Assembly: GCA_963835375.1 (NCBI GenBank)
Contig: CAWIGB010000016.1
Coordinates: 84,254 to 148,253 of the forward strand
Origin: Salinisphaera sp963835375
GTDB taxonomy: Bacteria; Pseudomonadota; Gammaproteobacteria; Nevskiales; Salinisphaeraceae
Length of the DNA stretch: 64,000 nt
Direction: 5' to 3'
The notes beneath the pieces are model-generated. The model saw only the letters and a program-made list of their open reading frames with translations, searched no databases and was not told the DNA's origin. The first letter of the stretch is position 1. Every line of letters begins with the position of its first letter. Positions 1-8,792 of the stretch are shown here, piece by piece. The translations under genes were made by a program, and so were the position numbers.

Positions 1-138
1 TCCGCCTGGCGAAAACACATCGGCGCACTGCCCTCGCAGCAGCCGCCGGACAGATGAAAGATCAGCGGGCCATGATGCGCGGCGAGCTGGCGCACCAGCG
101 CGGTCAGCTTTCGGCGTGAACAACAATCGTTTCGGCAT
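1..138 (-). CDS. DUF779 family protein, N-terminal part (runs off the window)
   Basis: Reading the minus strand gives HGPLIFHLSGGCCEGSAPMC, which matches the signature of the DUF779 family (HGPLMFHQSGGCC.GSSPMC). The biochemical role of this family is unknown, but its genes are classically found next to acetaldehyde dehydrogenases of the AldB/ExaC type, as here. The start is taken at the ATG at 138, preceded by an AGGTGG ribosome site. One base must be shifted around position 100 to join that ATG to the conserved part. The gene is last in a minus-strand run after the budC-like gene (88 bp gap) and is cut by the window edge. Confidence 0.7.
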   Translation of the reverse strand, partial: MPKRLLFTPKADRAGAPARRASWPADLSSVRRLLRGQCADVFSPGG

Positions 139-225
139 GCGGCCACCTGAGTCTTCTGCACTCCTGCGCCCCGGAACAGGGATTCCGAGCGGCGCCTACC
201 TGCCCGACGGCCACCCGCCGAGATC

Positions 226-1003
226 TCAGCGATAGACCATGCCGCCGTCGATGAGCACCGACTGTCCGGTCATGTAGTCGGAATCCGGCCCGGCGAGATA
301 AGACACGAGCGCGGCGACATCCTCCGGCGTCTCCGCGCGGCCGAGCGCGATGCCACCGACATACTTGTCGTAGGTTTCGCCTTTCGCCGCGCCGGTCAGC
401 GTGGCAAAGCGTTCATCGATTTCGACCCACATGTCGGTCCCGACCACGCCGGGGCAGTAGGCATTGACGTTGATGCCCGAGGCGGCCAGTTCACGTGCGG
501 CGGCCTGGGTCAGCGCCCTGACGGCGAATTTGGTGGCCGAATAGACACCGAGCATGGCAAAACCCTCGTGACCCGCGATCGATGCCGCGTTGATGATCTT
601 GCCTTGCGGCCCCGCGCCTGGAATTTCTTCGCCGCGGCCTGGATACCCCAGAGCACGCCCTCGATGTTGATGCGCAGGATGCGGTCGACTTCTTCCGGCG
701 TGACATCCAGGATCGGGTTCACCTGCGCGATGCCCGCGTTATTGACCATCACATCGAAGCCACCAAGTTCGCGCCGGCGTGATCGATCGCGGCATAGACC
801 TGATCGCGATCAGAGACATCCGCGACGAACGTCGTGACACGCCGGCCGAGCGCCTCGATATGCTCGGCCGCAGCCACGAGCTTTTCGCCCTTCATATCGA
901 CCAGCGCGATATCCGCGCCGTCGGCGGCCAGCCGCCGGGCAATACCCAGACCAATACCCTGTGCGCCGCCCGTGATCAGCGCGACCTTGCCTTCAATCGT
1001 CAT
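226..1003 (-). CDS. budC: acetoin (diacetyl) reductase / 2,3-butanediol dehydrogenase, SDR family
   Basis: Short-chain dehydrogenase of about 259 residues. The N-terminal Rossmann motif is GGAQGIGLGIA, followed by NNAGIA and the catalytic YSATK. The long C-terminal segment NAYCPGVVGTDMW...PDSDYMTGQSVLIDGGMV closely follows BudC-type acetoin reductases. Expected role: NAD(P)H-dependent reduction of diacetyl/acetoin to 2,3-butanediol, a redox sink in fermentation. Start ATG at 1003 with an AAAGGGA ribosome site. The reading frame breaks near 770 and 607; the three pieces together restore a full-length protein, so sequencing indels are likely. It lies 115 bp downstream of the acoD-like gene on the same strand and probably shares its promoter. 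Another butanediol-type SDR specificity cannot be excluded. Confidence 0.8.
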
Positions 1004-1118
1004 CGTTCAATCCCTTTTGAATAGGGCCGGTCCACGCCAAAGCACATCGACACAGCCGTAATGGCGCGTCGAGCCGAACGGCTGCCCGTCCGCCGAAGCG
1101 CCCGTTATCGATTCCGGC

Positions 1119-2641
1119 TCAGAAGAAACCCATCGCTTTGGTGCTATAGCTCACCAATAGATTCTTCGTCTGCTGGTAATGATCGAGAATCATCTTGTGC
1201 GTCTCGCGTCCGAAGCCCGATTGCTTGTAGCCACCAAACGCCGCATGCGCCGGATAGACGTGGTAGCAGTTGGTCCATACCCGACCGGCCTGGATGGCCC
1301 GGCCCACACGATAGGTGTTGTTGACGTCGCGCGACCAGACGCCGGCGCCGAGGCCATAGAGCGTGTCGTTGCCGATCCTGATCGCATCATCCATGTCCTT
1401 GAACGTCGTGACCGACAGCACCGGGCCGAAGATCTCTTCCTGGAAGATGCGCATCTTGTTGTGCCCGACGAACACGGTCGGCTGGACATAGTAACCATTG
1501 GCCAGCGCTTCGGCCACTTCGGCGCGCTGCCCGCCGGTCCGGCAGTCCGCGCCTTCCTGCTTGCCGACATCGATATAGTTGAGGATCTTTTCGAGTTGGC
1601 CGGCCGAACATTGCGGGCCCATCTGGTTTGCCGGGATCGAGCGGATCGCCGACCCTGATGGCGGCGACGCGCGCGGTCGCCCGTTCCATGAATTCGTCGA
1701 AGATCGACTCCTGCACCAGCGCCCGCGATGGGCAGGTACAGACCTCGCCTTTATTGAAAGCGAACAGCGCGAAGCCTTCCAGCGCCTTGTCGAAGAAACT
1801 CGTCGTCGGCGTCCATCACGTCCGCGAAGAATATGTTCGGCGACTTGCCACCCAGTTCCATGGTCTGCGGAATGATGGTCTCTGCGGCGTACTGCATGAT
1901 CTGGCGCCCGGTCGTGGTCTCTCCGGTGAATGCGATCTTGGCGATGCGCGGGCTGCGTGCCAGCGGCGCGCCGACTTCCGAGCCATGGCCGAACACCACG
2001 TTGAGCACGCCGTCCGGCAGCAGATCGGCGATCAGATCCATCAGCACCGCCAGACTCATCGGCGTGTCCGAGGCCGGCTTGATGACCACGCAATTGCCGG
2101 CCGCAAGCGCCGGCGCCATCTTCCATGCGGCCATCAGCAACGGGAAATTCCAGGGGATGATCTGGCCGACCACGCCCAGCGGCTCCTTGAAATGATAGGC
2201 GATCGTGTCGCGATCGATCTCGCCGATACTGCCTTCCTCGGCGCGGATACAGCTGGCGAAATAACGGAAATGATCGGCGGCCAGCGGAATATCCGCATTC
2301 AGCGTCTCGCGGATCGGCTTGCCGTTGTCGCGGGTTTCCACCCGCGCCAGCAGTTCGAGGTTTTCGGTGATGCGATCGGCGATGCGGTTGAGAATCTCGG
2401 CGCGCTGGCTCGGCGATTTGTGCGCCCAGCCCGCCTTTGCGGCATGCGCGGCATCCAGCGCGTGTTCGACGTCTTGTTCATCCGAGCGCGCGAATTCACA
2501 CAGCATGCTGGCATCAATGGGGCTCGTATCGGCGAAATAGCGTCCTTTTTCCGGCGCCCGCCATTCGCCCCCGATGAAATTGTCATAACGCGAACGCAGC
2601 ACGCTTTCATCCAGTTTCGAAGGTTGCGTCTTGGTCAGCAT
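1119..2641 (-). CDS. acoD: NAD-dependent acetaldehyde dehydrogenase (AldB/ExaC/AcoD type)
   Basis: Aldehyde dehydrogenase of about 507 residues, oxidising acetaldehyde to acetate with NAD(P)+. Visible motifs are IIPWNFPLLM and ELGGKSPNIFF, the catalytic cysteine in GEVCTCPSR (near 1745), FGGYKQSGFGRE, and the family-typical C terminus HYQQTKNLLVSYSTKAMGFF. That tail and the DUF779 neighbour point to the AldB/ExaC/AcoD subgroup. The frame breaks near 1797 and 1632, with all parts present. Start ATG at 2641. An FNR-type box is centred 110 bp upstream, suggesting low-oxygen control of this gene and the downstream budC-like and DUF779 genes. Confidence 0.85.
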
Positions 2642-2744
2642 GAGACGGCTCCTGGCACGGGGCCCACTTGGGCGGTGGTGATGCGGGGCTCTCGCAGGGC
2701 GAGAAACCATGGCCAGAAGTCTAGCCCTGCGCGGGGCGCCGTCC

Positions 2745-2758
2745 TTGATCCTGATCAC
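2745..2758 (-). promoter_or_regulatory. FNR/Anr box upstream of acoD-like gene
   Basis: Minus-strand reading GTGATcaggATCAA, nine of ten positions of the FNR consensus TTGAT-N4-ATCAA. A -10-like hexamer TAGACT (2718-2723) is centred 31 bp downstream, the spacing of a class II FNR promoter. The predicted start site near 2710 leaves a 69-nt leader. Function is inferred. Confidence 0.6.
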
Positions 2759-2831
2759 AACTGCGCAAGATGCAGCGCAGGGCGAGTAAAGCCGGCCGAA
2801 AGCGTGCGCGCCTATGCGCCCTTCGGCCGGT

Positions 2832-3794
2832 TTATTCGATGCCCGTGCGAGCGACCTGCCATTGCCGATAGAGAGCGGCCACGGCACAGGAGGCAAGCCG
2901 CGCCAGCGCGCTGTCGGCACGGCTGGTGAGCATGATGGGCACGCGGGCGCCCACCACCACGCCGGCCAGATGGGCACCGGCCAGATATTCGATTTGCTTG
3001 GCGAGCATGTTGCCGGCTTCGAGATCGGGGACGACGAGGATGTCGGCCTGCCCTGCCACCGCCGATACGATGCCCTTGGCCCGGGCGGCTTCCGGCGATA
3101 CCGCGTTGTCGAAGGCCAACGGCCCGTCCAGCAGTCCGCCGACAATCTGCTCGCGCTCGGCCATCTTGCAGAGGGCGGCCGCCTCGCAGGTCGACGGCAG
3201 CGCCGGCGTCACCGTCTCCACCGCACAGACGATCGCCACCTTGGGTGGATCGATGCCGATCGCGCGGGCCAGATCGATCGCGTTCTGGGTGATATCGCGC
3301 TTGGCCGCCAGATCGGGCGCGATGTTGATCGCGGCATCGGTAATCAGCAGCAAGCGCGGATAGGCCGGCGTGTCGAGCACGAATACGTGGCTCATGCGAC
3401 GCGCCGTGCGCAGACCGCCGCTGCGCGCCACCACAGGCGCCATGAAGGCATCCGTATGCAGGCTTCCCTTCATTAGCGCATGCGCCTTGCCTGAACGAAC
3501 GAGATCGACTGCGCACTGTCCGGCTTCGTGGCCGTGACCACTGGCTACGAACTGCAGATGCTCCACATCCAGATGATGCGCGTCGGCGACCGCTCGTATC
3601 TCGGCCTCGGGCCCGACCAGGATCGGTTCGATCAGGCCCTGCCGTGCGGCGTCCAGCGCACCGCCGAGCGACGCTACGTCGGTGGGCTGCACCACGGCCG
3701 TGACCAGAGGTTGCGCCACAGCGACCCGATCAATCAATGTGCTCAGACGATCTCCCGCCCGCGCCCCCAAGCCTGCCGCCGACTCAATATTCAC
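2832..3794 (-). CDS. phosphate acetyl/butyryltransferase (Pta/Ptb family)
   Basis: Intact protein of 320 residues, the normal length of the catalytic domain in the phosphate acetyl/butyryl-transferase family. Recognisable stretches are MKGSLHTDAFM, DAAINIAPDL and a C-terminal TSRADSALARLASCAVA. Expected reaction: acyl-CoA + Pi to acyl phosphate + CoA, or the reverse. With phosphoketolase encoded in the same island, the likely job is interconversion of acetyl phosphate and acetyl-CoA. Translation is taken to start at GTG 3794, which has a GGGAGG ribosome site. It is divergent from the FNR-like regulator gene. No convincing FNR box faces this gene. Butyryl specificity cannot be ruled out, and no acetate or butyrate kinase gene is in the window. 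Confidence 0.8.
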   Translation of the reverse strand: MNIESAAGLGARAGDRLSTLIDRVAVAQPLVTAVVQPTDVASLGGALDAARQGLIEPILVGPEAEIRAVADAHHLDVEHLQFVASGHGHEAGQCAVDLVRSGKAHALMKGSLHTDAFMAPVVARSGGLRTARRMSHVFVLDTPAYPRLLLITDAAINIAPDLAAKRDITQNAIDLARAIGIDPPKVAIVCAVETVTPALPSTCEAAALCKMAEREQIVGGLLDGPLAFDNAVSPEAARAKGIVSAVAGQADILVVPDLEAGNMLAKQIEYLAGAHLAGVVVGARVPIMLTSRADSALARLASCAVAALYRQWQVARTGIE

Positions 3795-3974
3795 GGGACC
3801 TCCCAGTCAAGATATTGTTATTGAAAGCCGTATGAGTGCGCTACCGCGACGATCGCATCGACCGATCGCCTCGCTGTCTTCCGAATAGCCCCTTATGCGT
3901 GCCTTTCGCACCAAACCAGCGGCGACGAAAATCATAGACTCTGATAGTGTCGAGAGTTGTACTCGAAAAGAGTT

Positions 3975-3988
3975 TTGATCTGGATCAC
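3975..3988 (+). promoter_or_regulatory. FNR/Anr box, probable autoregulatory site of the regulator gene
   Basis: TTGATctggATCAC, nine of ten consensus positions. A -10-like TAAATT (4011-4016) is centred exactly 32 bp downstream on the plus strand, and the ribosome site AGGAGAA of the regulator follows at 4052. No -10 is visible at this spacing towards the divergent phosphotransacylase gene. This suggests the regulator responds to its own product or to a paralogue. Confidence 0.65.
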
Positions 3989-4063
3989 CAGCGCACTCTT
4001 TAAAGCTGCGTAAATTCGATACTTATTCGTAGTCTCGTCGGGCTCGAGCCCAGGAGAAGTCAG

Positions 4064-4937
4064 ATGTCGATCCCCCGAATGACGGCCGCCGGCGATCGTG
4101 TCTCCGACTCGGCTCGCCCCCCGGCGCGGTATACCGGTCAAGTCACCACCGCTCACGGCAAGTGCGGCGCCTGTATGTTCAAGCCCGGCTGCCTGCCGGC
4201 GGACCTAGAAGGCACTCGGCTCAGCAGTTTCGAACATCAGATCTGGCGTTACTCGCGTCCGGTGAAGGCCGGCCAGATCCTGGTCCACCAGGGCGATGTC
4301 ATCGATTCGCTTTACGCCTTGCGGGTGGGTTCCCTGAAAGCGTACATCGATGAAGCGGACGGTACGGAGCGGGTGATGGCATTCCGCTTTCCCGGCGCCA
4401 TCATCGGCCTTGCCGAACCGTACCAGAAGCAATGGGTCACGCAGCTTCGCCGCGCTCGAGGACAGCTGGCTGTGCCGTATTCCGCTGAACGCGATGCACG
4501 ATGCGCTTCAGCGCCAATTGATCCGGCTGATGAGCGACTGTCTGCGCCGCGAGTACGAATCGCATCTCACCCTCGCGCTTAACAGCGGCAGCCGACGGGT
4601 GATTTCATTCCTGCTCGAGCTGAGCGCGATATTCAGGGCGCTCGGACAGTCGCCCGTGCATCTGCGCCTGCCCATGATCTATCTCGATACGGCCAGCTAT
4701 CTGGGTATGCGGCACGAATCGCTCTCGCGAACGCTTTCGCAATTGCAGAGCCAGGGTCTGATCCGGAAAAGCGGCAAGGAGATTCATATCGACGATCTGC
4801 CCGGCCTGGAACGGTTGAAGAACGACGATGATCTGCCTGGCTCAGGCAACGCATGCAGACTGGAGCGGGCGGCCGGTGCCAGCCTACCGACGATTGGCAA
4901 GCAGCAACCCGATACGAAGCGACGCCATCTCCTATAG
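4064..4937 (+). CDS. fnr: FNR/Anr-type oxygen-responsive transcription factor
   Basis: CRP/FNR-family activator with the oxygen-sensing cluster ligands of FNR: C34, C37 and C43 in CGACMFKPGCLP (CX2CX5C), and the fourth cysteine in DSWLCRIPL. The C-terminal helix-turn-helix carries HESLSRTL, matching the E-x2-S-R recognition residues that read TTGAT half-sites. It should bind a [4Fe-4S] cluster, dimerise without oxygen and activate the boxes found throughout 2.7-38.7 kb. The frame breaks once near 4440, inside the cyclic-nucleotide-like beta-barrel; the halves are otherwise complete. Start ATG 4064 follows AGGAGAA. There is a C-terminal tail of about 35 residues beyond the usual FNR end. It is convergent with the hemerythrin-like gene. 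Confidence 0.88.
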
Positions 4938-4966
4938 TTCGCCTTCGCGCCCGACGGACGAACCGG

Positions 4967-5535
4967 TCAGAAGTCGAATCGATTGGTCTGTTCGGGCAGC
5001 GTGGGGCACCCGAGTGCGGGCATCCACAATCCCCCATCGGCGCCATTGCCCTTTGGATACGGCTGGCGCAGCCGCTCGGCGAATGCCTTCAATAGGACCT
5101 CGTCGCTATGCGGCAGCCTATCCAGCAGTGGTTGTGCGGTGCGCCGATGCGCGGCCAGGGCCCTGATCAAAGCTGTCAGCTCGCGCCCGGAGCGACTCGG
5201 CGCACCTGCGCTGAAACACGCTCCGTCAGCCGTTGCTGGCGACACAGGATCTGCTGTTGCCGGCACCCCATACGCTCCAACCGACGCCGATCGACCGACG
5301 CGGACTCGAAAAGCCTCGGGTAGAGCAGGTCGGTTTCAGCGGACAGGCAAGATCCGGCCTGAATAACGAATGCCTGCAAGCGCTCTTCGGCCGCCTGCCA
5401 GTCGGACTCTTCGATTGCCGCCTGCACTTCCTTGAGCAGCGATACGCAATATTGGTTGCCGAGCATTGCCAGTACGGAAAATGTGGTCACGAGCATATCC
5501 ATGTCATGGAACACACGATTATCATCAACTTCCAT
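4967..5535 (-). CDS. hemerythrin-like helical protein (uncertain)
   Basis: All-helical protein in two frames joined near 5195. The first part has a pattern typical of the second to third helices of hemerythrin-like domains (LLKEVQAAIEESDWQAAEERL, then ETDLLYPRLF). The second part continues with ELTALIRALAAHRRTAQPLL. The iron-binding histidines expected before ETDLLYPRL are not present (QAGSCLS instead), so oxygen or NO binding is doubtful. An Rsd-like helical protein is an alternative. Several starts are possible. If the FNR-type promoter just upstream is used, the RNA would begin near 5514 and the ATG at 5502 would be the first usable start. Sits after arcC and convergent with the FNR-like gene. 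Confidence 0.4.
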
Positions 5536-5548
5536 CGCGCGCGATCTA

Positions 5549-5562
5549 TTGATCTGGCTCAA
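5549..5562 (-). promoter_or_regulatory. FNR-like box between arcC and the hemerythrin-like gene
   Basis: Minus-strand reading TTGAGccagATCAA, nine of ten consensus positions. A GATGAT hexamer (5521-5526) is centred 32 bp downstream. The box overlaps the probable end of arcC. If active, it would start a short transcript for the hemerythrin-like gene alone. Confidence 0.45.
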
Positions 5563-6547
5563 AAAACTGCGCAATTACCGATCCGGCTTCGCGCCTTGCG
5601 CGGCCGCCCCCCAGTAATAGGCATATTCGCCTCTCGGCCGGGCTCGATCCGCGTGCCGGCGCGGCCATTCAGCAGAAGCGCGCATCCTCGAGCCGCCCGA
5701 TCGCCGCGAATCCTCCGGCGGCATGAACGAAATCCCGGGCCGCCGCGACCTTCGGCGCCATGGATCCCGCGTCGAACGTCATGTCTTCGAGCGTATCCGC
5801 ACTGATGCGCCGGATGCGATGGGCGTTGGGCGTGCCGTAATCGGTCTGCACGGCATCGACATCCGTCAACAGCAACAGGGCTTCGGCGTTCAGACATCGT
5901 GCGAGCAGCGCACTGGTCGCGTCCTTGTCGATTACGGCTTCCACCCCGCTGATACGCGCCATCCTCCCCGCGTACCACCGGAATGCCGCCACCTCCGGCG
6001 CAGATCGGGAACAACACCTTCCCGCAACAACAAGGCAATGACGTCCAGTTCGAGAATACGGACCGGCGCCGGCGAAGCGACCACCCGTCGATAGCCCGCG
6101 CCGTCCGCCGCGATCTGCCAGCCATGCTGACCGGCCAGCGCCTCGGCTTCGGCTCTGCGTATAGACGGGGCCAACCGGTTTGCTCGGCTTGTCGAACGCG
6201 GGGTCATCAGCCGGACTTCCACCTGCGTCAGCAAGGTCGCGATCTGCTGATCCCGCGGCAGCCGATTCGCCAGTTCCTGCTCGATGAGGTACCCGATCAT
6301 GCCCTCGGTTTCGGCTCCGAGCACGTCGAGCGGATAAAGTTCGTCTGCCTTGTAGGCCGCCCCCTGCAACGCCAGCAGCCCGACCTGCGGCCCATTACCG
6401 TGCGCGATCACGACTTCGTGCCCGGCCCGCACCACGGCCGCCAACGCCTCGGCGGCAACCGCCGCGTTCGCGCGCTGGTTCGCGGCGGTCAACGGCTTCA
6501 CCGCGACGCAGCAGGGCATTACCGCCCAGGGCAGCGACGACACGCAT
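5559..6547 (-). CDS. arcC: carbamate kinase, multiply interrupted
   Basis: Carbamate kinase, the ATP-yielding last step of the arginine deiminase pathway (carbamoyl phosphate + ADP to ATP, CO2 and NH3). Conserved pieces occur in order: VAALGGNALL at the N terminus, VIAHGNGPQVG, GAETEGMIGYLIEQEL, VEAVIDKDATSALLA, LLLLTDVDAV, GSMAPKVAAA, and AGTRIE near the end. The start ATG at 6547 is one base from the arcB stop. The frame shifts about six times (near 6505, 6205, 6158, 6000, 5955 and 5680), more than in any other gene here. All family blocks are still present, so indels are favoured, but true decay of this one gene is possible. The end near 5559 is approximate. Confidence 0.75.
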
Positions 6548-6548
6548 G

Positions 6549-7551
6549 TCAGCGCCCCAGCGTGGCGACCATGATCGCCTTGATCGTGTGCAGCCGGTTC
6601 TCGGCCTGGTCGAATACGATGGAATGCTCCGATTCGAAGACCTCCTCGGTGACTTCCATCGAATCGAGCCCGTAGGTCTGGTAAATCTTCTCGCCGTAGA
6701 CGCGTTTCGCGGTTGTGGAACGCCGGCAGGCAATGCATGACGCGCACGGCCGGGTTGCCGGTCAGATCCAGCATCTGCCGATTGATCTGGTAAGGGCGCA
6801 GCAACTCGATCCGCGATGCCCAGGTCTGTTCGGACTCGCCCATCGAAACCCAGACATCGGTATAGAGAAAATCCACGCCGGCTACGGCCTCCTGCACATC
6901 GTCGGTGACCACGATGCGCGCGCCGGTATCCTCAGCGAGCGCGCGACAGAACGCCAGGTGTTCGGCGGCGGGCTGGCGCTCGGCCGGTGCCGCGATATGA
7001 CAGCCCATGCCGAGCTTGGCCGCAGCGATCATCAGCGATACAGCCACGTTGTTGTGGCCATCGCCGACGAAACAGAACGTGATGTCCTTGAGCGGCTTGT
7101 CGCAGTGCTCGCTCATGGTGAGGAAATCGGCCAGCACCTGGGTCGGATGGAATTCGTCGGTCAGACCATTCCAGACCGGTACGCCCGCATGCGCCGCCAG
7201 CGTCTCGACGATCGACTGGCCGAAACCGCGATATTCGATGGCATCGAACATGCGCCCCAACACGCGCGCCGTGTCCTTGATGCTTTCCTTGACGCCCATG
7301 TGCGAGCCGGACGGCCCGAGATAGGTCACGTGGGCGCCCTGATCGTGGGCGGCGACCTCGAACGCACAGCGCGTGCGGGTACTGTCCTTTTCGAACACCA
7401 GCGCGATGTTGCGGCCGGCCAGCCGAGGCTGTTCCGTGCCGGCCGCGCGCGCGGCCTTGAGCTCGCGGGAGAGTGTCAGCAGATAGCCGATCTCCGCGGG
7501 CGAGAAATCCTTGAGGGTAAGAAAACTGCGGTTGTTCAGATTGAAGGCCAT
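6549..7551 (-). CDS. arcB: catabolic ornithine carbamoyltransferase
   Basis: Second step of the arginine deiminase pathway: phosphorolysis of citrulline to ornithine and carbamoyl phosphate. The carbamoyl-phosphate site FEKDSTRTRCAFE, then HPTQVLADFLTM, FVGDGHNNVA and the ornithine-site HCLPAFHNRET are visible. Length of about 334 residues is normal. The frame breaks near 6710; the continuation AKRVYGEKIYQTYGLDS to the C-terminal VATLGR is in another frame. Start ATG 7551, 20 bp after the arcA stop. The TGA at 6549-6551 is followed almost at once by the arcC ATG, so the three arc genes are one transcript. Confidence 0.92.
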
Positions 7552-7571
7552 GATCAAATTCCCAGAAAAAA

Positions 7572-8792
7572 CTAGATCGGATCGCGCTCGATCGGACAGC
7601 TCATGCAATGCGCTCCGCCCCGCCCGCGCGAGAGCTCGAATCCGGGGATCGTGATCACCTCGATGCCGGCCTTGCGCAGTTGCGTATTGCTGTAGACGTT
7701 GCGGTCGTAGGCGATGACCACCCCCGGCGCGATCGCGAGCACGTTGTTGCCGTCGTCCCATTGCTCGCGTTCGGCTTCATACTCGTCGCCGCCGGTCGGA
7801 ATCACGCGCAGCGTCTTGACGCCCAGCGCATCGGCGACCGCATCCAGAAAATTGTCTTCCGCCCGAAGGTCCAGCGTGCCCTCGCGTGCGCCGGGGCGCA
7901 GGCTCCAGGTACGAAAGGACTGCACTGCCGCCGGAAACATGGTGGCCGCATCGCGATCGAGCAGCGTGAACACGGTATCCAGATGCATCGCCGCGCGCGC
8001 CTTGGGAAACGCCGCGGCGATCACGCGCTCGGCACCGCCGCGCGCGAACAGATTCAGCGCCAACGCCTCGACCGCCTGCGGCGTGGTGCGCTCGCCCATG
8101 CCGACCAGCACGGTGCCGTTGCCGATCGGCATGACGTCGCCGCCTTCGATCGTCTGACCGTCGTAGCTGCGGTCTTCCTCGCCGAACCAGAATGTGAACG
8201 GCTGATCGCGAAACAGCGGATGGAAGCGATAGATCGCCTGGTAGTTCAGGGTTTCGCGTCGGCGCGCGGGTTTCGCCATCGGGTTGACCGATACGCCGTT
8301 ATAGATCCAGCAGGAGGTATCTCGTGTGAAAAGATGGTTCGGCAACGGCGGCAGGATGAAGTCGTGGCCATCCATGGCCTCGGTGGTCAGCCCGGTACCG
8401 CTGAACGGGCTTTCCGCGCGCGCCAGGCCGCCGATCAGCATGTCCGTGAGTTCTCGCGCCGGCCTTTCGCTCAGATAAGCGCGCACTTCGTCGCAAAGGG
8501 CGACGCCGACGTTGCCGGGCGTGATCGCGCGTTCCAGCAGCCAGCGCCGTGCTTCGGCGTCTTCCAGCGTCTCGGCGAGCAGATGCTGAAGGTACAGCAC
8601 TTCCACATCGCGCTCGCGCAGCGAATCCACGAATACGTCGTGCTCCTCGCGCGCACGCTTGACCCAGAGCACGTCGTCGAACAACAGGCTTTCACGATTA
8701 CCCGGCGTGAGCCGCTGCAGACTCAGATCCGGGCGATGCACCAGCACGCGGCGCAGCGTGCCGACTTCGGAATATGTGCCCAGCTGGCTCAT
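7572..8792 (-). CDS. arcA: arginine deiminase
   Basis: Intact 406-residue arginine deiminase, converting L-arginine to citrulline and ammonia in the cytoplasm. Substrate-guanidinium motifs FTRDTSCWI, EGGDVMPIG and MHLDTVFT are present, and the catalytic cysteine lies in the C-terminal GGAHCMSCPIERDP. Start ATG 8792 with ribosome site AAGGAGTT. It overlaps the stop of the upstream ornithine decarboxylase gene by 4 nt (ATGA), indicating translational coupling. Ammonia released here would also raise internal pH under acid stress. Confidence 0.95.
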   Translation of the reverse strand: MSQLGTYSEVGTLRRVLVHRPDLSLQRLTPGNRESLLFDDVLWVKRAREEHDVFVDSLRERDVEVLYLQHLLAETLEDAEARRWLLERAITPGNVGVALCDEVRAYLSERPARELTDMLIGGLARAESPFSGTGLTTEAMDGHDFILPPLPNHLFTRDTSCWIYNGVSVNPMAKPARRRETLNYQAIYRFHPLFRDQPFTFWFGEEDRSYDGQTIEGGDVMPIGNGTVLVGMGERTTPQAVEALALNLFARGGAERVIAAAFPKARAAMHLDTVFTLLDRDAATMFPAAVQSFRTWSLRPGAREGTLDLRAEDNFLDAVADALGVKTLRVIPTGGDEYEAEREQWDDGNNVLAIAPGVVIAYDRNVYSNTQLRKAGIEVITIPGFELSRGRGGAHCMSCPIERDPI

